Notes: generated by a model not told the origin, from the letters alone. 64,000 nucleotides of DNA from Nitrobacter hamburgensis X14 (GCF_000013885.1 NC_007964.1:792001-856000), one strand, 5' to 3'. Counted from the first letter of the stretch, positions 9,601 to 17,997 are shown. Numbers and translations are program-made.

Positions 9601-12600
9601 ATGTGTTGTTTTCTACAACCTCGGCTTACAAGGTCATTCGCGGCGTAGTTCAAATTAATCCCAGGTCGCTCTCGATAGGCACGACGATTACGGCCGCGGA
9701 CAAGACGTATGACGGGACGGCGGCAGTTACGAACCTATCGAGCGGCGCCATGACGCTGACGGGGTTCGTGGCAGGCCAGTCGCTCACCATCAGCAATCTG
9801 ACCGGCACGTTCCTCGACAAGAATGTGGGAGCCAACAAGACCATCACACTGACTTATGACGCCGCTGCGGGCGCTGGCACGAAGGCCAGCAACTACATCA
9901 TCACGGCAGGCAGCGTGCCGAAGGCCTCGATCACGGCCCGGACGCTGACCGTCTCGCAAGCAACTGTCGATAACAAGGTCTACGACGGCACCACCGCAGC
10001 CTCACTCGTGTCTTTAGGATGGAGTGGCTTGGTGGCCGGCGACACGATAACGGCCGCCGGAATTGCGAATTTTGCCAATGCCAACGCCGGGACCAACAAG
10101 AGCGTTAACGTCAGCGGCCTTGTCCTGACGAACGCGAGCGCTGTCAACTACACGCTTTCTGCGACAAGCGGGACTGTTCCCTCCACCGCGGAAATTAGTC
10201 CCCGTGTGCTGATTCTGTCCGGCGCCAAATTGGAGGACAACACGACGACGGTGGCCGGGGCCAATCTGGTTGCGACCAATCTGGCCGCTGGCGATAGCAT
10301 TACGTTCCTCGGCACGGCGACGATTGCCTCTGCGAGCCCGGGACTTCAAGACATCACAAGCACGACTGGCCTCCATCCGACTAATGGAAATTACGTGCTC
10401 AATGGCGTGTGCAATCTTGGCGCGTGCGGTTCTGTGCTGGTCAGTTCCGCCAGCCGGGTGGTCTCATCTAAACCGGGTACGGTCACGGTCGTCGACACAG
10501 GCTTGACGGCTACCATCACCCAGACCACTGATCGGGCGATCATCGACTGGTTTCGATTCTCGATCGCCTCTGGCGAGACGGTGACTTTCAATCAGCCGTC
10601 GTCCACCGCCGTCATTCTCAATCGCGTCACCGGCAGCGATCAGAGCATTATCAGCGGCGCGCTCAATGCCAACGGCCGGGTGTTCATCGTCAATTCGGCC
10701 GGCGTTATTTTCAACGCGGGCTCGCAGGTTAACGTCGGCGGCCTCGTCGCAAGTACCCTTGCGATCACCAATAGCGACTTCAGCGCGGGCAATTACAGTT
10801 TCAGCAGCCCCGGTGGCAGTATCGGGCCGGTTGCGGCCGCCGGGAATATCTCGGTCGGTAATGGCAGCTTCGTCGCTTTGCTGGGCGCCAGCAACGTCGG
10901 CAACACAGGCCGCATCACGGCCACGAATGGCAAGGTCATCCTTGCCTCTGTGACAGATGCGAATCTTGTGCTTAACGGCGCGGGCCCCGCTCTTGATAGC
11001 TACACGTTGAACGGCGCGGCGGCGACGGCCACGGCGAGCGGCACGATCGTCGTGACCAACGGGGTGCTGGAGACAGCCGGTCGCAGCATGACGATCTCCG
11101 GCCTCTCGCTTGATACTATCGGCGGCGGCACGTGGTCATGGTCTCAGAACGCGATCAGCGTCGGTGGCGTCGACCTCGCGCCGGCTTTCGTCGCGACACA
11201 GCTCGGTCTGCGCAACTTCAGCCTCAATGCGCTTTCTGGCGATGTCACGATCAACGCCGCGATAAACTGGTCTGCAAATACGCGGCTGACGTTGGCGGCC
11301 TCAGGAGCCGTCAACATCAATGCGCCGGTGACCGCGACCGGCGCAAATGCAGCGCTGGCGATGAACTACGGCACCGATTACACTCTCTGGACGCCGACGA
11401 GCTATGCAGGAGCGGTGCTGAATGCGGACGGCCTTCCCGTCGCGCAGATAGCGCCGGCCGGTGCCATTTATGGCTCCATCACCCTGTCGGGAAATAACGC
11501 TGGCCTCACCGTCAACGGGCAGGCCTACACGCTCATCCACAACATGGCGGATCTCGCTGCCATTAATGGTTCATCGACGCACTATGCGCTCGCTGGCGAT
11601 CTTGACGCGAGCGGGACAACTTATACGACGACGGTTGCCGGCGTGCCGCCTGCGCTCCCCTCTCAACCTGTTTCAGGAAGCTCCGGTTTTGTTGTCGGTA
11701 GCTTCTACGGTGCTCTGGCAGGTCTCGGCCACAAGATCGACGGTTTGAAAATTCAAGGCGAGACGAGCACACAGTATACGGGCGGGCTCATCGGAACCCT
11801 GGGCAGGAATGGGATGATCAGAGATCTCGGCCTGACCAATGTCAGCGCTACGATCTCTCTTCCCGACTCCTACTTCGATGCACCTAATTTTGGCCTCGCT
11901 CCCTATTTGGGCGCTCTGGTAGGCCAGATCGGAAATTTGCCAGGCGGAAACGGCTCCCCGACTGACATGGCGACCGTAAGGGGTGCTTACGTCACCGGTG
12001 GGGTGACGGTTCTTTCGGGACACCGGGCAACGGCGGCGGGAATGATTGGTTGGGCCAATCAGGCCGCTATCGATCATGTCTCGACAAATGTCTTGCTGGT
12101 TTCCGATGGAATAGGTGCAGGCCTGCTCGGGTCTGCCACAGGTAAGGTCACGATATCCAAAGCCGATGCGAAAGGTGACGTGACGTGCGGGAGCGCCGAA
12201 TGCGGCGGGCTGATCGCCGACATCTCGGAGAGCTCCCTAAGCTACAGCTATGCCACCGGAGCGGTCAAAAAGCCGAATGGTTCTCTAGGAGTATCAGGAG
12301 GTCTGATCGGTGCGACAGCGACGGGTAATAACGGTGTCAGTGTCAGTGTCACCAATTCCTTTGCCACCGGCGCGGTCACGAACGGTGGAGTGCTTGGCGG
12401 TCTTGTTGGTCAGGTCGACGGTACAAACGGCGCCACTTTCGACAACGTTTATGCGACGGGCGATGTTGTCGCGCATAACGCTAGCACTCCCAGCGGATTC
12501 CTCGGCGGTCTGATCGGTTCGGGGACTGCTTTGGGGACAGGGGTTATCCAGATCGACAAGGCGTTTGCGCTAGGCAATGTCACGTTGGATCTGGGTGGAA

Positions 12601-13628
12601 ACATACCAAGCCAACAGATTTTTACGGCTGTTGGAGGTTTGGTCGGCCAGCTCGTTGGAACCTCAGTTCATAGCTCGATTACCCACTCTTTTGCCACCGG
12701 GGCGGTTTATGCACCAGAAGCCTTCAATGTCGGCGGGTTTGCCGGTTGGCTGCAAAATGTAGATATCTCGGAGTCGTACTCAACCGGCGCGGTGACCGGC
12801 TATAATGGTGTAGGTGGATTTGCCGGACTCTATAACACTGGGACTATTTTCAAGAGCTATTCCTCCGGCCCCGTTACAAGCCTGATAGCTCCAGGCCTTG
12901 GAGCGTTGAATGGCGCATTCATCGCCCAGGGTACAGGTCTCACCTTTGGTGCGGATGTCCACTATAGCACAGCCGTTTTCGGTCCCACGACAGTTAACGG
13001 CGCCTTGGGAAATGCACAATTTTCGACTGGCAACAGCAACCTGGAATCCGTTACGGGTATGACCACCGCGCAAATGGTGGCAGCGGGGATGGTGACATCC
13101 GGAACGGCGGTCGCTCCTAATACAGCCGCGATCACGGGCACTTCGCCTGGCCAGGTTGCAGCGGGTCAGGCGGCGGCGCAGGCGGCGGCTCAAGCCGCAG
13201 CGCAGGCCGCCGCCGAAGCTGCTGCTGCGCAGGCTGCCGCGACGCAGGCTGCTGCTGCCCGCCAGGCTCTGATCCAGCAGGGAGGCCGCACGGCGAACGC
13301 GGTCACAAACGGTGTGCAGATGTCATCTGTGACGCCGCCAGATCCCGCGATGTCGGAGGCCGGCGCGTCGGCCGTCAAGACCGCGAAGATCGAGACGATC
13401 GACAACGAACTCAAGGCCGTCGATGACAAGGCGAAAGCCGATGATGATCGGCGCAAGCGCGAGCGCGAGCGCCGCCGCACCGCGCAGACCAACCGCCGCG
13501 GCCACGCGGGGGGCGGAACCGGCGGAGGCCTCGGCGCCACCATCCGCTCGATCGACGTCAACGGTCAGCGTTTCAATCTGGAGAACGGCGCTCCGAAGCA
13601 GGGCGCGCCGGCTCAGGCGCCTCAATGA
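6621..13628 (+). CDS. TpsA-type filamentous-haemagglutinin-like exoprotein with two TPS domains, YDG/MBG and GLUG repeats
   Basis: 2335 residues from the ATG at 6621, chosen for the AGGGGG just upstream; an ATG at 6516 lies inside the promoter-like run. An extended signal peptide ends at about residue 56 (HAASAQ). The first haemagglutination/TPS domain spans about 57-260 (VINWQGFSVGAQNTVNFNQP, QVNVGGLVAST). GLUG-type repeats follow (about 570-883, GGLVGxN patterns), then two YDG domains (ADKTYDGTAAV about 1018 and DNKVYDGTTAA about 1115). A second complete TPS domain lies at about 1278-1443 (AIIDWFRFSIASGETVTFNQ, again QVNVGGLVAST), then another GLUG block (about 1707-2087). The tail has an Ala/Gln run (2178-2216) and a very basic patch (2273-2297). 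In this family the N-terminal TPS domain docks on the TpsB POTRA domains and the rest forms a surface beta-helix, often an adhesin. The cognate TpsB is at 14644. Confidence 0.93.
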   Translation: MMFDIAADSMRAHDCAAAQLYVKRLPSPFSLRFFRTSLLVTTAVCAVMVLPHAASAQSPTGGSVVAGSAGIAQAGTVTNINQSSQKAVINWQGFSVGAQNTVNFNQPNSSAATLNRVIGNESSVINGAINANGQVFIVNSNGVLFGQGAQVNVGGLVASTLDISNNDFMAGNYKFSGTSNASVVNQGRIRTHGGGYVALLGKTVSNEGMIAAKLGTVAMAAGDKITLNFGGDSLLDVTIDKGTLNALVQNKRAIIANGGQVIMTAKAADQVLSAQVNNSGIIQARTMAALKGGSNGGTVKLGKIKLLAQGGTAKVSGKLDASAPKGGDGGFIETSGDHVKIADDAVITTNSVYGKTGTWLVDPTDFHIVYGSGAQTTSGIGVNTLLARLTDNNVTIVTSASGSESGDIDVEAPLTWTSGNSLTLGAANNININAPMTWSGTLTLNAGKNIFVNAAVTACAPTVCAFTTPSLVAHYGHDINLVDGSALATLTAGKNDNGSAYGLYTSLGLANGTFGGSITLGSTNSVKLNDDTYTVITDTAGLNAVKNNLSGHYVVGANFDITDINWNEGIGSSADFTGSFNGFGHRITASTLTGTGLFGTIGAGASVANVAIGGTGSVPATVNVPASNGVADAVGVLANVNRGQIVNSFANYVTINNATVGGVAAIDKVGGLVGINGDPVAKDGLISNSYVANLGLTAGHVAGGLVGVNNGEITESFAQGGTLSYIIAGSAGTVTDVGGLVGINNNTTSTSFSSMIMRLESSIATTAAVGGFVGTNTGTIDQSYTRMVSTSATTYSYGDELAGFVGNNASTGAITNSYADLYYTSTNAAANWSAGFAYTNAGSIKYAYATTYAGSTAPRSGFVASNTGSVLNSYWYADGVTNFAVTDNSGATKFSGADQSAAAAAATTFANYVGFDPTIWGASSTGIPVLSNLPLYAGATNKSYGAVTSPSTLAAQAVGIQGAFGGTDNFRDNVFFGVTLSDGYVDAGYRLTSDVLFSTTSAYKVIRGVVQINPRSLSIGTTITAADKTYDGTAAVTNLSSGAMTLTGFVAGQSLTISNLTGTFLDKNVGANKTITLTYDAAAGAGTKASNYIITAGSVPKASITARTLTVSQATVDNKVYDGTTAASLVSLGWSGLVAGDTITAAGIANFANANAGTNKSVNVSGLVLTNASAVNYTLSATSGTVPSTAEISPRVLILSGAKLEDNTTTVAGANLVATNLAAGDSITFLGTATIASASPGLQDITSTTGLHPTNGNYVLNGVCNLGACGSVLVSSASRVVSSKPGTVTVVDTGLTATITQTTDRAIIDWFRFSIASGETVTFNQPSSTAVILNRVTGSDQSIISGALNANGRVFIVNSAGVIFNAGSQVNVGGLVASTLAITNSDFSAGNYSFSSPGGSIGPVAAAGNISVGNGSFVALLGASNVGNTGRITATNGKVILASVTDANLVLNGAGPALDSYTLNGAAATATASGTIVVTNGVLETAGRSMTISGLSLDTIGGGTWSWSQNAISVGGVDLAPAFVATQLGLRNFSLNALSGDVTINAAINWSANTRLTLAASGAVNINAPVTATGANAALAMNYGTDYTLWTPTSYAGAVLNADGLPVAQIAPAGAIYGSITLSGNNAGLTVNGQAYTLIHNMADLAAINGSSTHYALAGDLDASGTTYTTTVAGVPPALPSQPVSGSSGFVVGSFYGALAGLGHKIDGLKIQGETSTQYTGGLIGTLGRNGMIRDLGLTNVSATISLPDSYFDAPNFGLAPYLGALVGQIGNLPGGNGSPTDMATVRGAYVTGGVTVLSGHRATAAGMIGWANQAAIDHVSTNVLLVSDGIGAGLLGSATGKVTISKADAKGDVTCGSAECGGLIADISESSLSYSYATGAVKKPNGSLGVSGGLIGATATGNNGVSVSVTNSFATGAVTNGGVLGGLVGQVDGTNGATFDNVYATGDVVAHNASTPSGFLGGLIGSGTALGTGVIQIDKAFALGNVTLDLGGNIPSQQIFTAVGGLVGQLVGTSVHSSITHSFATGAVYAPEAFNVGGFAGWLQNVDISESYSTGAVTGYNGVGGFAGLYNTGTIFKSYSSGPVTSLIAPGLGALNGAFIAQGTGLTFGADVHYSTAVFGPTTVNGALGNAQFSTGNSNLESVTGMTTAQMVAAGMVTSGTAVAPNTAAITGTSPGQVAAGQAAAQAAAQAAAQAAAEAAAAQAAATQAAAARQALIQQGGRTANAVTNGVQMSSVTPPDPAMSEAGASAVKTAKIETIDNELKAVDDKAKADDDRRKRERERRRTAQTNRRGHAGGGTGGGLGATIRSIDVNGQRFNLENGAPKQGAPAQAPQ

Positions 13629-13689
13629 TGCCGCGCCTGTGTCAATGAGCTTCGCGTCCATGAAGCACATGAAGCGCGCGAAATTGCAT

Positions 13690-13706
13690 TCGGGAGTTGC
13701 TCCCGA
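13690..13706 (+). terminator. Hairpin after tpsA, no T-run
   Basis: TCGGGAG-TTG-CTCCCGA is a perfect 7-bp stem 60 bases after the tpsA stop. No T-run follows, so it may be an mRNA 3' stabiliser or a weak terminator. Confidence 0.35.
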
Positions 13707-13740
13707 GCTGCCGTAGGTCTGGCCCTAACAGAGGATGGTC

Positions 13741-14364
13741 ATGCGTCGCCTTGGTTCTCAAAATGAGCGTTACATTATGTGCAGACATATATATCGAGGC
13801 GGTTTGACAGCGATCCTGCTGTCGGTCGTTTGCGCCTTGGCACAGACGATAACTCCCGGAGTAGCTGCGCCGGCAACACCGGCCAAGGGGACCGGCAACA
13901 ATCCGCAAGCATCGACCTCGACCTCGACGTTTGAAGATTGGGTCGTGCGCTGCGAAACCAAATCGCCGGCGCCCAAAGTGTGTGAGGTGGTGCAGACGAT
14001 AGCGACGCGCAATCAGCAACAGCAGCAGAACGCCATTGCGGAGGTGGTTTTCGGACGAGTAGGCAAGCCTGATCCCATGAAGCTGATCGTGCAGGTCCCG
14101 CCGGGCGTGTATCTGCCAGCCGGGATTCGCCTTGTCGTTGACGACAAAACGCCGCCGCTTACCGCGACATTCACGCGCTGCCTTCAAACCTGCATGGCTG
14201 AGGCTGAGATCAAGCCGGACACCATCCAGATATTGAAGGGCAGGATCAAGGCTGAGCCGGGACGTCTGGAGTTCGAAGACGGTGCGCATCAGCAGGTGAA
14301 ACTGCCCGTGTCGTTCAACGGATTACCGGCGGCGCTGGCTGCACGCGAAGAACAGGTTCAATAG
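13741..14364 (+). CDS. Invasion-associated locus B (IalB) family protein
   Basis: 207 residues. The ATG at 13741 is taken because AGAGG lies at the right distance; ATGs at 13735 and 13777 are alternatives. A hydrophobic signal segment (GLTAILLSVVCALAQT) ends near a VAAPAT site, then a Thr/Ser-rich linker, then the family core: FEDWVVRCETKS, CEVVQTIATRNQQQQQNAIA, LIVQVPPGVYLPAGIRLVVD, CLQTCMAEAEI, and an end near FNGLPAALAA. Paired cysteines fit a folded periplasmic protein. IalB proteins are periplasmic or outer-membrane associated and linked to host-cell interaction in Bartonella; a role here is not shown. It lies between tpsA and tpsB, in the segment bounded by the duplicated tpsA 3' end, so it may have entered with that duplication. 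Confidence 0.85.
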   Translation: MRRLGSQNERYIMCRHIYRGGLTAILLSVVCALAQTITPGVAAPATPAKGTGNNPQASTSTSTFEDWVVRCETKSPAPKVCEVVQTIATRNQQQQQNAIAEVVFGRVGKPDPMKLIVQVPPGVYLPAGIRLVVDDKTPPLTATFTRCLQTCMAEAEIKPDTIQILKGRIKAEPGRLEFEDGAHQQVKLPVSFNGLPAALAAREEQVQ

Positions 14365-14417
14365 GCGCAGAACCGCAACAGGCACGACAATTAAAATAGC
14401 CGCACGATGTGCGGGAC

Positions 14418-14466
14418 TTGACTCTCGCTTGTCGGCTTTCTACGCGTTATATTTGTATAAATACAT
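14418..14466 (+). promoter_or_regulatory. Candidate promoter of the tpsB-exbBD-tonB-gspO unit, paralogous to the tpsA promoter
   Basis: TTGACTCTCG at 14418, TACGCG 17 bases after the hexamer, then GTTATATTTGTATAAATACA (14446-14465). Aligned to 6464-6512, most positions of the TTGACTC, TCGGC, TCTA and GTATAAATA blocks agree. It lies about 180 bases before the tpsB start. Confidence 0.6.
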
Positions 14467-14612
14467 TGTCTTGAGACGCCATCGAAGTGGAGCTTGTATG
14501 TTTGGTCTTGTTGGGAGCTCTGTAAATTCGTGTGGTTGCGAGGCTGATGAGCGTTTCAATTTTGAAAAACGGCGCTCCGAAGCAGGGCGCGCCGGCTCAG
14601 CTGCCGCAATGA
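14467..14612 (+). pseudogene. Deletion scar of a second tpsA gene (5' leader joined to 3' end)
   Basis: After the promoter-like segment the leader keeps similarity to the tpsA leader (GTGGAGCTTGTAT versus GCGGAGCCTGTAT, then GCGAGGC). It then jumps to a copy of the last 60 bases of tpsA: 14551-14612 matches 13568-13629 with few changes and keeps the frame, ending NGAPKQGAPAQLPQ and stop where tpsA ends NGAPKQGAPAQAPQ and stop. An ATG at 14547 opens a 21-codon frame over this tail. The simplest reading is a tpsA paralogue that lost its whole coding body. Confidence 0.75.
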
Positions 14613-14643
14613 TACTCAACCGGTTTCAAAGGTCTCGCACTCC

Positions 14644-16371
14644 ATGAAGCTCAACGCATTCCTCACCTCCGGTGCGGCCGCTGGCGCCTTGCTCGTGACG
14701 GCGCTACCTGTGCTGGCGCAAACGCCGCCGGTGGTTCCGCAATACAATATCGGCGACGCGGTGCGGCAGGCCGACGAAGCGCGCCAGGCGGCGCCGCAGT
14801 CGCGCGAGGCGGCGGTGCCGGTGCTGCCGCGGCTGGTCGAGCCGCCGTTCACGCTCAAGGACAAGTCGACGCTGCTGGTCCGCCATTTCAAGGTCGAAGG
14901 TGCCGAGCTGGTCAGCGAGGCCGAGATCCGCGACATCGTCGCGCCTTACGAGAACCGCAAGCTCACGCTGGCGCAAATCTATGAAGCGGCCGACAGGATC
15001 ACCACGCTGTATCGCGACAGGGGTTACCTGCTGGCCAAAGCCTATGTGCCGGCGCAAAACGCCACCCGGGGCACGCTGAAGATCAAGGTCGTCCCCGGCA
15101 GATACGGCGCCATCGCGCTTCAGAACAACTCGCTGGTGCGTGACGCCTATCTGCACGGCGTGATCGATCATGCGCTGGCCGGCGCGGCGCTGATCCACAA
15201 GGACCAGCTCGAGAGCACGATGCTTCTGATCTCCGATCTGCCGGGGGCGGGGATGCCGCGGGTGGCGGTGAGCTCGGGGCGACAGCCGGAGACGTCGGAC
15301 TTCGTGTTCAAGGTGCCGGCGACGCGGCGTGTCGACGGCTACCTGCTGGGAGACAACTTCGGCTCACCCTATACCGGGCGCAACCGGCTGAGCGGCGGCC
15401 TCAACCTGAATTCTCCGCTTGGTATCGGCGACCGGTTGTCCGCCTTCGGCATTGTTTCGGAGGACACCCATCTTGTGAACGGCCGCATCGCCTACTCGCT
15501 TCCGATCGGATATACCGGCCTGCGGGCCGAGGTTGCGGCGTTCCGCACCACCTATACGCTCGGCGGCATCTATAACGATCTGAATGCGACCGGCACCGCC
15601 GACGGCGGCAGCGCGACGTTGACGTATGCCTTGAGACGGACGCGCGAGGACAGCATCTATATTTTCGGCGGCTACACCCACAAAGCACTGAACGACACTG
15701 TTCTCGGCACCTCGATCGCCAACAGGAGCATGGATCTCGGCGCCGTCGGGGTGACGCGCGCCACGCTCGGCGCGATTCTCGGTCATCCGGTTACGACAAG
15801 CACCACGTTTTCCTTCACCGGCGGTTATCTCGCATTTCCGGATCCCGTCCAGAAAGCGATCAACATCGCGGGCGCGAATACGGTCGGCGATTATCAGAAG
15901 GTCAATCTGACGTTCAATTCGATCCTGGCGTTGACCGACAGGCTGTCGCTGTCCGCCGATATCAGGGCGCAGAAATCGCTGTCGGGCAATCTCGACACCA
16001 GCGAGCAACTCAGCCTGACCGGTATCTGGGGCGTGCGATCGTTCGACGAAGGCCTTGCCGGCGACAGCGGCTTCATCATCACGCCGGAACTGAAATACGC
16101 GCTGCCGGACATCCGTAATTATCGTCATTCCATCGGCGTGTTCACCGATGTAGGTGCGGCATGGATCGAAAACGCCGCCTACACCACTTTGCAGAAGGCT
16201 TACACGCAGATCAACGATGTCGGCCTCGGTTATTACGCGACCTACGAATATCTCCCCGGCCGTGCTTTGCTGCTCAAGGCCATGGTCGCTCACAGTTATG
16301 GCTCCAACGACGGCGCCAAGAGCTATGATCGCGGGACCAAGGGGCTGGTGCAGATCGGGGCGACTTTCTGA
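14644..16371 (+). CDS. TpsB-type outer-membrane transporter (ShlB/FhaC/HecB family)
   Basis: 575 residues: signal peptide 1-26 (ending VLAQ), a linker helix rich in Arg/Ala (about 35-55), POTRA repeats (about 75-230, FKVEGAELVSEAEIRDIV and LTLAQIYEAADRITTLYRDR), then a 16-strand-type beta-barrel. The barrel carries the family signatures VRSFDEG (motif 3 type, about 460) and FTDVGAAW (FxDxG type, about 500), and ends in the C-terminal Phe expected of an outer-membrane protein (QIGATF). TpsB proteins recognise the TPS domain of their partner through POTRA and thread it through the barrel, so this should export the product of 6621-13628. It heads a run of same-strand genes (exbB, exbD, tonB, gspO), an uncommon TonB association for a TpsB. 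Confidence 0.93.
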   Translation: MKLNAFLTSGAAAGALLVTALPVLAQTPPVVPQYNIGDAVRQADEARQAAPQSREAAVPVLPRLVEPPFTLKDKSTLLVRHFKVEGAELVSEAEIRDIVAPYENRKLTLAQIYEAADRITTLYRDRGYLLAKAYVPAQNATRGTLKIKVVPGRYGAIALQNNSLVRDAYLHGVIDHALAGAALIHKDQLESTMLLISDLPGAGMPRVAVSSGRQPETSDFVFKVPATRRVDGYLLGDNFGSPYTGRNRLSGGLNLNSPLGIGDRLSAFGIVSEDTHLVNGRIAYSLPIGYTGLRAEVAAFRTTYTLGGIYNDLNATGTADGGSATLTYALRRTREDSIYIFGGYTHKALNDTVLGTSIANRSMDLGAVGVTRATLGAILGHPVTTSTTFSFTGGYLAFPDPVQKAINIAGANTVGDYQKVNLTFNSILALTDRLSLSADIRAQKSLSGNLDTSEQLSLTGIWGVRSFDEGLAGDSGFIITPELKYALPDIRNYRHSIGVFTDVGAAWIENAAYTTLQKAYTQINDVGLGYYATYEYLPGRALLLKAMVAHSYGSNDGAKSYDRGTKGLVQIGATF

Positions 16372-16460
16372 GTTTCCGCCTTCGGGAACGGGTGTTGGTG
16401 CAAAGGCGAGGGGGCTGATGCCCTGTCGGAAGAGCTTCGAAAGACGGGAAGAGATCGATC

Positions 16461-16889
16461 ATGCAATTTGAGTGGCTCTCTGATGCTGTTGATTTTGGCG
16501 TCATCGGACTTCTTGTTTTGCTCAGCGTCATCGTCGTCGCTATCGGCCTTGAACGGATGTTCTTTTATCGCTCCATCGATACAGCCGGTTTTACCAACAT
16601 CAAAGCGCTTGAGCTGGAATTGACCAAGCGGCTGCTCGTCGTCGCCTCGGTCGCCTCCAACGCGCCCTATATCGGTTTGCTGGGGACGGTGCTCGGCATC
16701 ATGCTGACATTCTACAACATGAGCCTCGACGCTGCGGCGGATGTAACCAAGATCATGCTGGGGCTCGCGCTCGCGCTGAAGGCGACGGCCGTCGGCCTGG
16801 TCGTGGCCCTGATCTCGGTGGCGATCTACAACGCGTTGCTGCGCAAGGTCAAGGTGCTGATGCTTCGATGGGAGATCGCCCGTGGATGA
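16461..16889 (+). CDS. exbB: ExbB/TolQ-family proton channel subunit (short form)
   Basis: 142 residues with three membrane segments: about 10-32 (FGVIGLLVLLSVIVVAIGLE), 66-88 and 105-128. The conserved TolQ/ExbB block APYIGLLGTVLGIMLTF is present, followed by ALALKATAVGLVVALISVAI. It is a short ExbB without the long N-terminal periplasmic extension seen in the second copy at 35529. With ExbD it forms the inner-membrane motor that uses the proton gradient to drive TonB. GGAAGAG precedes the ATG. Its last 8 bases overlap exbD. Confidence 0.9.
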   Translation: MQFEWLSDAVDFGVIGLLVLLSVIVVAIGLERMFFYRSIDTAGFTNIKALELELTKRLLVVASVASNAPYIGLLGTVLGIMLTFYNMSLDAAADVTKIMLGLALALKATAVGLVVALISVAIYNALLRKVKVLMLRWEIARG

Positions 16890-17265
16890 GGAGCCCATTT
16901 CAGCGCTCAACGTCATCCCCTTCGTCGACATCATGCTGGTGCTGTTCACGGTGGTGCTGACCACGGCGAACTTCATCGCCACGGGGCGCATTCCGGTCTC
17001 GTTGCCGCAGACCACCCATGCCGAGACCGGCCAACAGAAGAACAAGACCATCGATCTGACCCTCGGCGGCGCGATCTATTTTGACGGCGAGCAGGTCACG
17101 AAGGACACGCTGGCCGAGAAGGCGGGGGGCCTGCCGCCGGAGACTTCGTTCCTGATCCGCGCCGATCGCGCGATCCAGTTCCAGCAGTTCGTCGACGTCA
17201 CCGACGTGCTCAAGCAGCTCAAGTTCACCAAGGTCGCGGTGCAGACCCGGAACGCGGCAAAGTGA
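16882..17265 (+). CDS. exbD: ExbD/TolR-family biopolymer transport protein
   Basis: 127 residues starting at GTG within the end of exbB. It begins DEEPISALNVIPFVDIMLVL, where the Asp in FVDIMLVLF is the conserved proton-carrying membrane residue of ExbD. A single helix (about 13-33) is followed by a periplasmic domain with DLTLGGAIYFDGEQV and FLIRADRAIQFQQFVDV. It completes the ExbB/ExbD motor that energises the TonB encoded next. Confidence 0.93.
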   Translation: MDEEPISALNVIPFVDIMLVLFTVVLTTANFIATGRIPVSLPQTTHAETGQQKNKTIDLTLGGAIYFDGEQVTKDTLAEKAGGLPPETSFLIRADRAIQFQQFVDVTDVLKQLKFTKVAVQTRNAAK

Positions 17266-17319
17266 CATGATAATCGGCGGTCGTTGCAGCGTTGGTCATC
17301 GTGCGTTGCGAGGGAGATC

Positions 17320-17997
17320 ATGGACCGGGCGCTGAAGTTCACGATCTGGCATGGCATGGCCGCCTCGCTGGCGCTGCATTCGGCGCTGGCGCTGCCGTTT
17401 GTCGTGCACAATCTGGCGCCGCCGCCCGACGACGCCGAGGTGCTCGTTGTCGAGTTGCAGGGCATGGTGTCCGATACGCAGGCCGAGGAAAAAGTGGCGC
17501 AGCAGCCCGATCAGCCGCAGCAGCAGCCACAACCGGCGCCGCCACCGCAGGAGGCGCCGCCGCCCGAGCCGCAGGAGGATGACGGCGCCAGGCCGCCGGA
17601 GCCCCAGCCGCAGGTCTCCTCGCCGCCGCAGCAGCCGGTCCCGCCTCCGCAGGCGCGTCAGGTGCAGGATCCCGACGAGCAGCAGAAGGCGCAGGTTCTT
17701 AAAGCCGAGCAGGATCTCGAGGCGGATCACCTGCGCAAATACGTCAAGCGCCTGACCAAGAAAGTGCAGGCCCATCTGGTCTATCCGAATGAAGGCCGCA
17801 AAGGCAATGCGACGGTGTCCTTCACGCTTACTCCCGACGGGCAGGTCAAGCCCGGCACCCTGGCGATCGCGGTGAGCAGCGGCCAGCCGAAGCTGGATGC
17901 AAGTGCGTTGCAGACAATTCGTGCCTGCGCGCCGTTCCACCCGCCGCCTGAAGAATTGAACGTCGCCATCGTCGTGGACTTCAAGCGCCGGCGGTAA
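17320..17997 (+). CDS. tonB: Energy transducer TonB
   Basis: 225 residues from the ATG at 17320, preceded by AGGGAG; the upstream part of the frame has no good start. An N-terminal membrane anchor (about 8-30, HGMAASLALHSALALPFVVH) carries a His as in many TonB proteins. A long Pro/Gln/Glu-rich periplasmic stretch (about 55-125) follows, then a C-terminal domain (about 145-225) with VYPNEGRKGNATVSFTLTPD and a closing PPEELNVAIVVDF. It reaches an outer-membrane partner and transfers energy from ExbBD. No receptor lies in this operon; the nearest outer-membrane barrels are TpsB upstream and the receptor at 33-35 kb, so its partner is open. Confidence 0.9.
   Translation: MDRALKFTIWHGMAASLALHSALALPFVVHNLAPPPDDAEVLVVELQGMVSDTQAEEKVAQQPDQPQQQPQPAPPPQEAPPPEPQEDDGARPPEPQPQVSSPPQQPVPPPQARQVQDPDEQQKAQVLKAEQDLEADHLRKYVKRLTKKVQAHLVYPNEGRKGNATVSFTLTPDGQVKPGTLAIAVSSGQPKLDASALQTIRACAPFHPPPEELNVAIVVDFKRRR

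Noticed and set aside
8600..12900. Repeated short motifs that could suggest a repeat array
   Set aside because: They are degenerate GLUG-type protein repeats in one coding frame, with no constant DNA repeat or spacer, so not CRISPR.
7038..13561. Many antisense and alternate-frame open frames over the large exoprotein gene
   Set aside because: The plus-strand frame has clear domains throughout; the others have no start signals or recognisable products and arise from GC-rich, repetitive coding sequence.
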